51,808 nucleotides of DNA from NCBI GenBank assembly GCA_034189125.1, contig JAXHVB010000071.1, forward strand, positions 1 to 51,808. Reading direction: 5' to 3'. Below the pieces are notes generated by a model. The model was not told where the DNA came from. It made no database searches and was given only the letters and a program-made list of their open reading frames with translations. Origin of the DNA: UBA5862 sp002408105 (GTDB lineage: Bacteria; Pseudomonadota; Gammaproteobacteria; Pseudomonadales; UBA5862). This document shows positions 8,039 to 15,657 of this stretch, one piece after another. The first letter of the stretch is position 1; every line of letters begins with the position of its first letter. Position numbers and translations under genes: made by a program.

Positions 8039-9067
8039 ATGCAGGCAGACTTGAATTTTCCCTTCCCGCAGGGGCCGGCGACCGGCGAGCTGGTTCCGGT
8101 TTGCCCTGGGGTTCAGTGGCTGCGCATGCCACTGCCCTTCAGCCTCAACCACATCAACCTGTGGGTGCTTGACGACGGCGATGGCTGCGCCATTGTTGAC
8201 ACCGGCATCCACGACGACACCACCCGCGGTGCCTGGCAATCGATCTTAGACCAACACCTAGGCGGGCGTCCGGTCACGCGTGTGCTGGCCACCCACTGCC
8301 ACCCGGACCACATCGGCGCGGCGGGCTGGCTCTGTGAGCACTGGCAGGCACCGTTCTGGATTACCCAGGGCGAGTGGATGCAAGCCAACCTGGGGCAGGC
8401 CCGGAACGGCGGCGTGAGCCAGGAGGCCATGGCAGCGCACTTCAAGCGCCTGGGCCTGCCGAGCAGCCGGATCCGGCGAATGACCCGCATGCAGGGGTAT
8501 TTCCAGCGCATGGTGGGCCCTTTGCCAACAGCCTATGAGCGCCTGGTCGGCGCCGATACCCTGACCATTGGGGGCCGGGAATGGCAGGTGCTGATTGGTC
8601 GGGGCCACTCCCCCGAGCACGCGTGCTTCTATTGCGAAGAGTTGAATCTGCTGATCGGAGGCGACCAGGTGTTGCCCAACATCACACCCACCATCGGGGT
8701 GACGGCAGAGGAACCCAACGGCAACCCACTCGGTCTGTTTCTCCACTCGCTCGACGCGTTTTACGCCCTGCCACCGGACTGCTTGGTGTTGCCCGCCCAC
8801 GAACTGCCCTACCGCCAACTGCATTTCCGAGTGACCCAACTCAAGCTGCACCACGAAGAGCGCTGTGACCTGCTGCTTCGAGCCTGCGGCGAGCCGATGG
8901 TCGCCACCGAGGCGGCCCAGGCCATGTTTTCCCACCGCAACCTTTCGGGGTTCGACATCATGCTGGCCCTGGGCGAAACCCTCGCCCACCTGCACCTGCT
9001 GATGCGTCAAGGCGCCGTAGAACGCTTCACCGACCCGGACGGGGTCTACCGCTACCGAACAACCTGA
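8039..9067 (+). CDS. MBL-fold metallo-hydrolase
   Basis: A 342-residue metallo-beta-lactamase-fold enzyme with the zinc motif H86-x-H88-x-D90-H91 (THCHPDH), a later His in GRGHSPEH, the bridging Asp in LIGGDQVLP, and a final His in PAHELPY. The C-terminal third (from about residue 255) resembles the helical lid and winged-helix tail of LACTB2-like members of the superfamily. The substrate cannot be deduced. ATG 8039 is chosen because the fold starts soon after; GAGG is nine bases upstream. It follows cydX by 59 bases on the same strand and could be cotranscribed, but nothing ties it functionally to the oxidase. Confidence 0.85.
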   Translation: MQADLNFPFPQGPATGELVPVCPGVQWLRMPLPFSLNHINLWVLDDGDGCAIVDTGIHDDTTRGAWQSILDQHLGGRPVTRVLATHCHPDHIGAAGWLCEHWQAPFWITQGEWMQANLGQARNGGVSQEAMAAHFKRLGLPSSRIRRMTRMQGYFQRMVGPLPTAYERLVGADTLTIGGREWQVLIGRGHSPEHACFYCEELNLLIGGDQVLPNITPTIGVTAEEPNGNPLGLFLHSLDAFYALPPDCLVLPAHELPYRQLHFRVTQLKLHHEERCDLLLRACGEPMVATEAAQAMFSHRNLSGFDIMLALGETLAHLHLLMRQGAVERFTDPDGVYRYRTT

Positions 9068-9077
9068 CCAACCGCAC

Positions 9078-9701
9078 TCATTTGTCGGCGCGTGCCTCAC
9101 CCATTGAGATGTAGCCAGCAATCCTCGGCAACTCCTCCACGTAGCGGCTGCTGTGCTCCCCGAGCACAAACCCCTCCGACTCCAGGCACTCCACGATGGG
9201 TCGATTGAGGTTGCAGCCACCGGCGACACGCCGCCACAGCGGGTTGATGCGGCTCTGCCAGCGCGCGACCTTGGGGTCAGGGGCGCGGCCGTGCTCACAG
9301 AACAACAGACGCGCGCCTGGCTTCAACACGCGGTGCATCTGCGCAAGCGCCCGCTGCCAGTCGGGGATGGTGCAGAGGGTAAAGGTGAGCAGCAGGGTGT
9401 CGACGCTGTTGTCTTCCAACGGAATGGCCTCTCCCGGCAAGTCCAGCCAATCGACCGGCACCTGGGCTTTGGCCAGGTTTTTCTCTGCGCGGCGGCGCAT
9501 GCCCGCGGAGGGCTCGAGCCCCCACACCGAAACCACCTTCTCGGGGTCATAGAGTGCAACGTTGATGGCCGAGCCCATGCCAACCTCCAGCACCCGGCCG
9601 CTCGCTTGTGGCACCACCTGGCGCCGCAGCGCCATGATCTGCGGATTGGCGCAGGCTTTGTCCAATAGCCCAGGCAGAACCCAGTCTGCATAAAAACCCA
9701 T
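9078..9701 (-). CDS. Class I SAM-dependent methyltransferase (METTL7-like)
   Basis: A 207-residue soluble methyltransferase. Motif I is VLEVGMGSAINV, followed by the acidic GLEPS strand end, LLLTFTLCTIPDW, and HRVLKPGARLLFCEHGRAPDP. The combination FTLCTIPD, EHGRAPDP..ARWQ and the GGCNLNR segment is characteristic of the METTL7-like family. Human METTL7 proteins methylate thiols and hydrogen sulfide, but the bacterial substrates are unknown. It converges with the MBL-fold gene, with 10 bases between stop codons. Confidence 0.84.
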   Translation of the reverse strand: MGFYADWVLPGLLDKACANPQIMALRRQVVPQASGRVLEVGMGSAINVALYDPEKVVSVWGLEPSAGMRRRAEKNLAKAQVPVDWLDLPGEAIPLEDNSVDTLLLTFTLCTIPDWQRALAQMHRVLKPGARLLFCEHGRAPDPKVARWQSRINPLWRRVAGGCNLNRPIVECLESEGFVLGEHSSRYVEELPRIAGYISMGEARADK

Positions 9702-9825
9702 GCCAGTGCCTCAACAAAAGGTGAATCTTCGAGCCCGCATGCTAACCGAACCCGGGAACCGGCGTACAAAAACTGCTTAAATGGCAGCCTTTCCCACACC
9801 GATTTCCAGGACCGACCACCTGCCC

Positions 9826-10482
9826 ATGTCCGAAGACATCTATTTTCGCCAGCCACGTGCCGACATGCTGCCCCTGCTGCCACAGCGCTACACCAAGGTG
9901 CTGGAGATCGGCTGCGGGGAAGGCCTGTTCAGCGCCGGCCTCGACAAAACCGCTGAACGCTGGGGCATTGAGCCCGACGCTGAAGCTGCGGCCAGAGCGC
10001 AAAGCCGCCTGGACCGGGTGCTTGTGTGCGACTACTTCGCCGCCAAGGCGCAGCTGCCGACAGGCCATTTTGACCTCATCATCTGCAACGATGTCATCGA
10101 GCACATGCCCGACCACGACGCCTTCCTGCACGATATCCAGACCTACTTGGCCCCCGCTGGGGTACTGATCGCGTCGATCCCGAACATTCGGTACTTCCCG
10201 GTACTCTGGGAACTGCTGGTGTTTCGTGACTTTCGCTATCGGGACTCCGGGGTGCTCGACCGCACCCACCTGCGTTTTTTCACCGCCCGCAGCCTGAAAC
10301 GGTCGTTACAGGACGCCGGCTTTTGCATCGAACAGTTTCGGATGCTGAACCCGCTAAAAATGCGGCTCACTTTCAAGCGCATCCTTCTCCTGGCAGTCAC
10401 CCTGGTGACCTTCGGCGCCTACCGGGACCTGTGGTTTCGCCAGTTTGGCGTCCGGGTCCGCAGCGGTTCCCCGTGCGCCTAG
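9826..10482 (+). CDS. Class I SAM-dependent methyltransferase, probable glycan cluster
   Basis: A 218-residue methyltransferase with motif I VLEIGCGEGLFSAGL, motif II-like GIEPDAEA, and the FDLIICNDVIEHMPD segment typical of MetW/UbiG-like sugar and lipid methyltransferases of surface-polysaccharide clusters. The C-terminal hydrophobic stretch around ILLLAVTLVTFGAY could be a membrane-proximal helix. ATG 9826 is preferred; an in-frame ATG at 9781 adds 15 residues, and neither start has a strong ribosome site. The stop codon lies 10 bases inside the next gene, so it is first of a three-gene set likely acting on LPS core or another surface glycan. Confidence 0.8.
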   Translation: MSEDIYFRQPRADMLPLLPQRYTKVLEIGCGEGLFSAGLDKTAERWGIEPDAEAAARAQSRLDRVLVCDYFAAKAQLPTGHFDLIICNDVIEHMPDHDAFLHDIQTYLAPAGVLIASIPNIRYFPVLWELLVFRDFRYRDSGVLDRTHLRFFTARSLKRSLQDAGFCIEQFRMLNPLKMRLTFKRILLLAVTLVTFGAYRDLWFRQFGVRVRSGSPCA

Positions 10483-11429
10483 GCCAGGGAGCCTGGCCCA
10501 CACCCCCGGACCCAGGCCTTTATCTGGTGGGCCATTGGCCGGATTACGAGGCCTTCACCTTCAATGTGCCGGCCATTGGGGGGCTGCGCTGTCTGCCGAT
10601 CAACCTCAAGCAGCACCTGGAACCCAGAGGTCCTCTGCGGACGCTGCGCCGGCGCAGGCGACAGCGCCACTACGCCACGGGACTGGGCAACTGGCTCAAC
10701 CAACTGGCCCCAGGTTCTGTGGTGCTGTTTCAAGACAACCTGCGGGTGCTGGACATGCTCGAAGGCCTCGAGACGACCTTTTGCGGCGGCGTTCTGGCGC
10801 GGGACCTGATGGCCGCCGATCTGCACCGCCACCGCCTGCTGGCCGGGCTGCACCGCCGTGGCATGCGGGTCTGGTCTTTTGACCCCGACGACTGTGAACG
10901 GCATGGCTTTACAGCCTACACCCAGTTTGTCCGCCAGTGGTCAGCACCCCCTGTGGCTGGAGCGTCCACAGACCTGTTCTTTGTCGGCCGGGACAAAGGC
11001 CGAGGCGCCACCTTCGATCGGCTCCGCGGGCTCGCTGGCGCAGCCGGATTGAGCGTGGATTTCGAGCTGCCTGCACGCGGCACGCCGGTGACCTATCGGG
11101 CCTACCTCGAACGCCTGCAAGGTTGCACCGTGGTGGTGGACCTGGTGCAACCTGGACAGACGGGGCTCACGATGCGTCCTGTGGAGGCAATGGTGTACGG
11201 CAAAAAACTGCTGAGCGATTCGCCGGGGGCCGTCGAACTCGCCAGCGCCTGCCCCTCGCAGGTGCTGTGCATCGACGCACTGCCTTCGGCCGAGGAGTTG
11301 GCCGCCTTTGTGGCCCAACCGGCCGAGCCCTGGCCGGATTCCCTGCGCAGCCGCCACCTGGTCGAGCACGCTTTGTCGGCAGTGGCTGCCGACGCCCTCC
11401 GCACGCCCTCGGTGCTTCACCGCCCATGA
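10473..11429 (+). CDS. Glycosyltransferase-like protein (LPS/polysaccharide type)
   Basis: A protein of about 318 residues without a signal peptide. The C-terminal half resembles GT-B-like polysaccharide proteins: DLFFVGRDKGR, then YRAYLERLQGCTVVVDLVQPGQTGLTMRP and EAMVYGKKLLSD, the nucleotide-sugar-side pattern seen in capsule and LPS-core genes. The acceptor is unknown. GTG 10473 is the suggested start because it lies at the stop of the preceding methyltransferase gene; a TTG far upstream at 10323 would run over that gene. The end overlaps the next ATG by four bases, indicating a tight operon. Confidence 0.66.
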   Translation: MRLGQGAWPTPPDPGLYLVGHWPDYEAFTFNVPAIGGLRCLPINLKQHLEPRGPLRTLRRRRRQRHYATGLGNWLNQLAPGSVVLFQDNLRVLDMLEGLETTFCGGVLARDLMAADLHRHRLLAGLHRRGMRVWSFDPDDCERHGFTAYTQFVRQWSAPPVAGASTDLFFVGRDKGRGATFDRLRGLAGAAGLSVDFELPARGTPVTYRAYLERLQGCTVVVDLVQPGQTGLTMRPVEAMVYGKKLLSDSPGAVELASACPSQVLCIDALPSAEELAAFVAQPAEPWPDSLRSRHLVEHALSAVAADALRTPSVLHRP

Positions 11430-12313
11430 AACCGCAGGATCTGCTGTACCGCGCTGGCCTGCTGTGGCGTGGTCCCGCGCGCTGGCACTGGCGCCACTAT
11501 GGCTGGGGGTACAGGGCTCAGCAAACCGCGCAGGGTTGGGTGGTGCGCGGATGTGGGCTGACGCTCGAAGCCCGGCAACTGGCAAACTGGCGTCCCGGCT
11601 GTGAGGGGGTACACATTCTGCTATCCGGGCCCTCCGCGGCCCGAATCGAGCACCCAGAGCGCCTGTGTACACAGCCCTTGATCACCGTGAACGGCTCATT
11701 TCAGGTGTTGGCCGATACCGGACTGCAAGCGGACCTCTATCTGGTCTCTGACGTCGGTTTTGTGCGCCGTCAGCCGGAACGGTTTGCCGCTGGGCTCAAG
11801 GCCTCAAAGGCACTGGCATGCGACCACCGGGTGCTGTACCGGTTGATGCAAACCCAACCGCAACTGCTTGCGGCCAAGCCGCTGTACCTCTTCGACAACC
11901 TGAAGCGCCCTTACCACGCCAGCGCACATTGGTGGAACCGCCCCGCTGCAGAGGGGTTTCACCGCCTCGGTCGTGAGGTTGTCTTCTCCCTGCGCTCGGA
12001 CCTTGGCTTTTTTCCCTCCTGCACCGTCGCCTACATTGCGCTGCAGATTGCCGCCGCCCAGTCGCCGCGTCGCGTCGTCCTGTTCGGACTCGACCTGAAC
12101 GGCGGGCAGCGTTACTACGAGGGGCCAAACCAGCAAGAGAAATCGATGCTGGCCCAGGACTTTGAAACCTGCATTCGGCCCCACTTTGCCTTCGCCGCTC
12201 AGGTGCTTGCGGATCGGTGCATCGAAGTGGTCAACGCCTCGCCCGAGTCCGCCCTGCCCGCAGATGTGTTCCCCAAACGGCCTGCGGACGCGTGCCTCCA
12301 ACCGCTTGCCTGA
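11426..12313 (+). CDS. WaaZ/DUF115-like LPS biosynthesis protein
   Basis: A 295-residue protein. The motif HILLSGPSAARI followed by LITVNGSF and ADLYLVSDVGF is the pattern of the DUF115/WaaZ-like group, which includes proteins placed in LPS core Kdo modification. A second conserved part, VVLFGLDLNGGQRYYE, lies near residue 225. No signal peptide or membrane helix is seen. It overlaps the preceding gene by ATGA and is the last of the three-gene cluster; 89 bases separate it from the Old Yellow Enzyme gene. The enzymatic activity is inferred only from family resemblance and context. Confidence 0.62.
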   Translation: MKPQDLLYRAGLLWRGPARWHWRHYGWGYRAQQTAQGWVVRGCGLTLEARQLANWRPGCEGVHILLSGPSAARIEHPERLCTQPLITVNGSFQVLADTGLQADLYLVSDVGFVRRQPERFAAGLKASKALACDHRVLYRLMQTQPQLLAAKPLYLFDNLKRPYHASAHWWNRPAAEGFHRLGREVVFSLRSDLGFFPSCTVAYIALQIAAAQSPRRVVLFGLDLNGGQRYYEGPNQQEKSMLAQDFETCIRPHFAFAAQVLADRCIEVVNASPESALPADVFPKRPADACLQPLA

Positions 12314-12402
12314 CTTAGGTCGGCGCGTTCCGTGGCCAAAACCCAAGGTTACAGGCACACTCTCGCCCAGCTTCAGGTCCCACATGCCAGCCGAGGTACC
12401 CC

Positions 12403-13506
12403 ATGCAGTGCGATGTCACACCCCTGTTCCAACCCTTCGACCACCCCAAGTTGCAGCTGAAAAACCGCATCCTGATGGCGCCCATGACCCGCAGCCAGTC
12501 GCCGAACGGCATCCCCACGGCCGCTGTGGCCGGCTACTACCGGCGCCGCGCGGAAGCGGAGGTTGGGCTCATACTCACGGAGGGCACCACCGTCGATTAC
12601 GCCTCTGCCACCAATGACGCCGCCATCCCCAACTTTTGCACCCAGAGCGCGCTGGATGGCTGGCGCGCAGTGGTCGAGGCGGTGCACGGCGCGGGCGGCA
12701 AGATTGCGCCCCAGCTCTGGCACCAGGGCAGCGCCCGCAAAGCCGGCACAGGGCCAGACCCCGATGCGCCGGTGCTCTCACCCTCGGGGCTCGCCAAACC
12801 TGGACTTGAGGTCGCAGCTCCCATGACCACGGCACAGATCGAGACCGTGGTCGCCGAGTTCGCCGCCGCCGCAGGGCACGCCAAGGCGCTCGGGTTCGAC
12901 GCGATCGAGATTCACGGCGCCCACGGCTACCTGATCGACCAGTTCTTCTGGGCCGGCACCAACCAGCGCGACGACGAATACGGTGGCGACCTGGTGCGCC
13001 GCACCCGCTTTGCCGCAGACATCGTGCGCGCATGCCGCGCCGCGGTCGGTGAAGACTTTCCCATCATCTTGCGCTTCTCTCAGTGGAAGCAGCAGGACTA
13101 TGACGCCAAGCTGGTGCACGACCCCGACGAGTTGCGCGCCTTTCTCACGCCTCTAATGGACGCCGGGGTCGACATGTTTCACGCCAGCACCCGAAGATTT
13201 TGGGAGCCGGAGTTCGAAGGCTCCGACCTGAACCTCGCCGGTTGGACCCGGTCCGTGACGGGGCGCCCCGCAATCACAGTCGGCAGCGTCGGGCTGGATG
13301 ATGAGTTCATCTCGTCGTTCATGGGCAACAGCGCCGGCACCGCAGACATCAGCGAATTGATTCAGCGGCTGGACCAGCAAGAGTTTGACCTGGTCGCCGT
13401 GGGGCGCGCCCTGCTGGTCGATCCACGCTGGGCCGCGAAGGTGCATGCAGGGCAGTGGGACGCGCTGGAGCCCTTCAGCCGCGAAGCACTCACCACCCTC
13501 AGTTGA
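12403..13506 (+). CDS. Old Yellow Enzyme family NADH:flavin oxidoreductase
   Basis: A 367-residue FMN-dependent TIM-barrel ene-reductase. The N-terminus LKNRILMAPMTRSQ, the substrate-site region IEIHGAHGYLIDQFFW followed by N-RDDEYGG, and the C-terminal phosphate-binding segment FDLVAVGRALLVDP are all diagnostic. Family members reduce activated C=C bonds in enones, nitro compounds or related electrophiles; the natural substrate here is unknown. GAGG precedes ATG 12403 at normal spacing. A strong hairpin directly after the stop separates it from the RegB/RegA pair. Confidence 0.92.
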   Translation: MQCDVTPLFQPFDHPKLQLKNRILMAPMTRSQSPNGIPTAAVAGYYRRRAEAEVGLILTEGTTVDYASATNDAAIPNFCTQSALDGWRAVVEAVHGAGGKIAPQLWHQGSARKAGTGPDPDAPVLSPSGLAKPGLEVAAPMTTAQIETVVAEFAAAAGHAKALGFDAIEIHGAHGYLIDQFFWAGTNQRDDEYGGDLVRRTRFAADIVRACRAAVGEDFPIILRFSQWKQQDYDAKLVHDPDELRAFLTPLMDAGVDMFHASTRRFWEPEFEGSDLNLAGWTRSVTGRPAITVGSVGLDDEFISSFMGNSAGTADISELIQRLDQQEFDLVAVGRALLVDPRWAAKVHAGQWDALEPFSREALTTLS

Positions 13507-13517
13507 ACCGCAAGGGT

Positions 13518-13548
13518 CCGGGGGTGCGCCGCCCTGTCGCACCCCCGG
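13518..13548 (+). terminator. Strong GC hairpin after the Old Yellow Enzyme gene
   Basis: Perfect 11-bp stem (13518-13528 with 13538-13548, CCGGGGGTGCG and its complement) and a nine-base loop, starting 12 bases after the stop codon. No run of T follows, so it may be a Rho-assisted terminator or an RNA-stabilising hairpin rather than a classical intrinsic terminator. Confidence 0.55.
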
Positions 13549-13582
13549 GCTGATCGGCGCTGCAACCGGCTACAATGGCGCC

Positions 13583-14830
13583 ATGAGTGCGACCCTTGCC
13601 CCTCCTGCCTCGGCCACCCCAGCCAGACCCCAGGCGCCCCCGCTTGCCCGGGTGCTCTGGTTGCGCGCGAGTTATCTCAGCATCGCAGCCTGTGGCCTGG
13701 CCTTCGCAGGACTCCGGTGGCAACTCCACCTCGACTATGGCGCCCTGCTCATCCTGATCGCGCTGGGGGCTGCGGGGCTTGCGCTCGGGGCCTGGCGGCT
13801 GCGATGCGCCGAAGCGCACGGCACCATGGAGCTCAGCGGACAGCTGGCGTTCGACCTGGCCCTGCTGACCGGCATGTTTGCGCTCTCAGGCGGTGGCGCC
13901 AACCCGCTGATCTCGCTGTACCTGGTGGTGCTCGCCGCCGCAGCAACCGCGCTGCCACTGTCAGCAATGGCCGCATTGGCGGTGCTGGCGGTGGGGGCTT
14001 ACAGCCTGCTGATCGCCACATCGACCCCGACACACCCACACGCTGCGGGTTTTTATCAGCATTTGCAGGGCATGTGGCTGACCTTCGTCCTCAGCGCGCT
14101 GTTGCTGGTGACTGTGGTGGCGCGCTTGGCACAGGGCATCCGGGACCGCGACCGGCGCCTGGCCGAGCTCCGGGAAGCACGCCTGCGCGATGAACAACTT
14201 GTGGCCCTGGGCGGGCTTGCCGCCAACACCGCACACGCCCTGGGCACGCCGCTGACCACCTTGGCGCTCACACTTGAAGAGCTGGGAGACACCCAATCGG
14301 TCGAGCGCAACTGGGCCGAAGCCCTGCCGCTGCTCCAAGCCCAGGTGCATCGGTGCCGCGATGAACTGGCCCGTCTTCGCCCATTGGCCGAACCGGCCGA
14401 GAACCCCCTGCCGCTCGACGAATGGCTCCAGGAAATGGTCACCACCATACGGCTGCTGCACCCGGAAAAACAGGTGGAAGTGAGCGGCCTGTCTCAGGGT
14501 ACGGCCACCCTGGCCCTAACCTCAGACCCGGCCCTGCGCCACGCCCTGCTCAATGTGCTCGACAACGGCGCCCGAGCAGCCGACAAGCGCATCTGGGTGC
14601 ACGTCACAAGTGAACAACAGGCGCTGACCCTGACCGTCCGAGACGATGGCCGCGGCATCTGCCCCAAGGTCATGGACCACCTGGACGCGCCCGCGGTCGA
14701 CCCGGATGGGCTCGGGCTCGGCCTGTTTCTGGCCAACGCCGCCATCGAACGGGTCGGCGGCTCCCTGGCGGCAATCGCGGCAGACAACGGTGGCACAGAG
14801 GTCAGAATCCGGCTGCCGCAATCGCCATGA
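13583..14830 (+). CDS. regB: RegB/PrrB/ActS-type redox sensor histidine kinase
   Basis: A 415-residue membrane kinase. About six hydrophobic segments fill residues 25-190, with GGGANPL matching the quinone-sensing GGxxNPF heptapeptide except for a final Leu. The phosphoacceptor is H218 in NTAHALGTPL. Exactly 40 residues later is C258 in QVHRCRDEL, equal to the H225-C265 spacing of Rhodobacter RegB, whose cysteine is redox-active. The ATPase domain shows NVLDNGARAA, DDGRGI and GLGLGLFLA. It signals respiratory redox state to the next gene and overlaps it by ATGA. A TACAAT box sits only seven bases before the ATG, and no ribosome site is visible. Confidence 0.92.
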   Translation: MSATLAPPASATPARPQAPPLARVLWLRASYLSIAACGLAFAGLRWQLHLDYGALLILIALGAAGLALGAWRLRCAEAHGTMELSGQLAFDLALLTGMFALSGGGANPLISLYLVVLAAAATALPLSAMAALAVLAVGAYSLLIATSTPTHPHAAGFYQHLQGMWLTFVLSALLLVTVVARLAQGIRDRDRRLAELREARLRDEQLVALGGLAANTAHALGTPLTTLALTLEELGDTQSVERNWAEALPLLQAQVHRCRDELARLRPLAEPAENPLPLDEWLQEMVTTIRLLHPEKQVEVSGLSQGTATLALTSDPALRHALLNVLDNGARAADKRIWVHVTSEQQALTLTVRDDGRGICPKVMDHLDAPAVDPDGLGLGLFLANAAIERVGGSLAAIAADNGGTEVRIRLPQSP

Positions 14831-15408
14831 GTGCTCCAGTACAGCGGCTGCTGTTGCTGGAAGACGATGATGCCCTGCGGCGCCAGCTTGAGCGTGGCCT
14901 TTCCACCCGTGGTTACCAGGTGCATGCGTTTGCCGACCTTGTGACCGCCACCGGCTGGATCCGAACCAGCACAGCACTGGACGCCGCAGTGCTCGACCTT
15001 ATGGTCCAGGACCAAAGCGCCCTGCCGCTGGTGCCAGAGATCCGCACCCGCTTCGTGAACTGCCGCATGCTGGTGTTGACCGGCTACGCGAGCATCGCCT
15101 CGACGGTCAAAGCCATCAAGGCGGGCGCCGACAATTACCTCGCCAAGCCCGCCACCCTGAGTGAAATCCTGCACGCGCTGGCGACCCCGGCCGAACTGCC
15201 CGACGCCCCAGTGGCACCACCCCAATCACTGCCGGTGCGCCGGCTGGAATGGGAATACATCCAACGTGCCCTGGACGCCAACGGCGGCAATGTCTCCAGA
15301 ACAGCGCGTCAGCTCGGGATGCATAGGCGCACCCTCCAACGCAAGCTGCGCAAACGCCCGGTGGCTGAGGCGAAGGGCGACGGAACCCCGCTGACTCCTG
15401 AGCCCTGA
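14827..15408 (+). CDS. regA: RegA/PrrA/ActR-type response regulator
   Basis: A 193-residue two-domain regulator: receiver (about 1-125) with an acidic pocket EDDD, phosphoacceptor Asp in AVLDLMVQD and Lys in YLAKPA; then a Pro-rich linker; then a Fis-like helix-turn-helix with NVSRTARQLGMHRRTLQRKL, the nearly invariant RegA recognition helix. Known homologues activate oxidases, fixation and energy genes when electron flow becomes reduced; RoxR of Pseudomonas controls the bd-type cyanide-insensitive oxidase, so the cyd operon 7 kb away is a plausible target (inference). It extends slightly beyond the usual length with a polar C-terminal tail of about 15 residues. Confidence 0.94.
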   Translation: MSAPVQRLLLLEDDDALRRQLERGLSTRGYQVHAFADLVTATGWIRTSTALDAAVLDLMVQDQSALPLVPEIRTRFVNCRMLVLTGYASIASTVKAIKAGADNYLAKPATLSEILHALATPAELPDAPVAPPQSLPVRRLEWEYIQRALDANGGNVSRTARQLGMHRRTLQRKLRKRPVAEAKGDGTPLTPEP

Positions 15409-15657
15409 CGTCCAACTTCGCTGGCGCCGCACAGCGAATTTTGGCGGCATTGCTACACTTGATTCAGTGTCAGGATCGAGCGGCCGGGAAGCGGCCGGCC
15501 CCCTGCTTTGAAATCGACTTACGCTGGCGACCTTGTCTTTGAGCAGAGCGACGTTTCTTCACTGCGCAACCCCCGAGGTCACCGCGCACTCGCCGGATTT
15601 TTTGTTCGCGCCCTCCTCTGGGGCCGGGCAGTGGCGCCATGCCGCTCCGGCCGCCCC

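Noticed and set aside
8258..9298. Minus-strand frame of about 346 codons across the MBL gene and the methyltransferase
   Set aside because: Covers the 3' ends of two recognised genes and has no motif.
10323..10472. N-terminal extension of the glycosyltransferase-like gene from a TTG
   Set aside because: It would lie entirely within the preceding methyltransferase gene and shows no conserved sequence; GTG 10473 is preferred.
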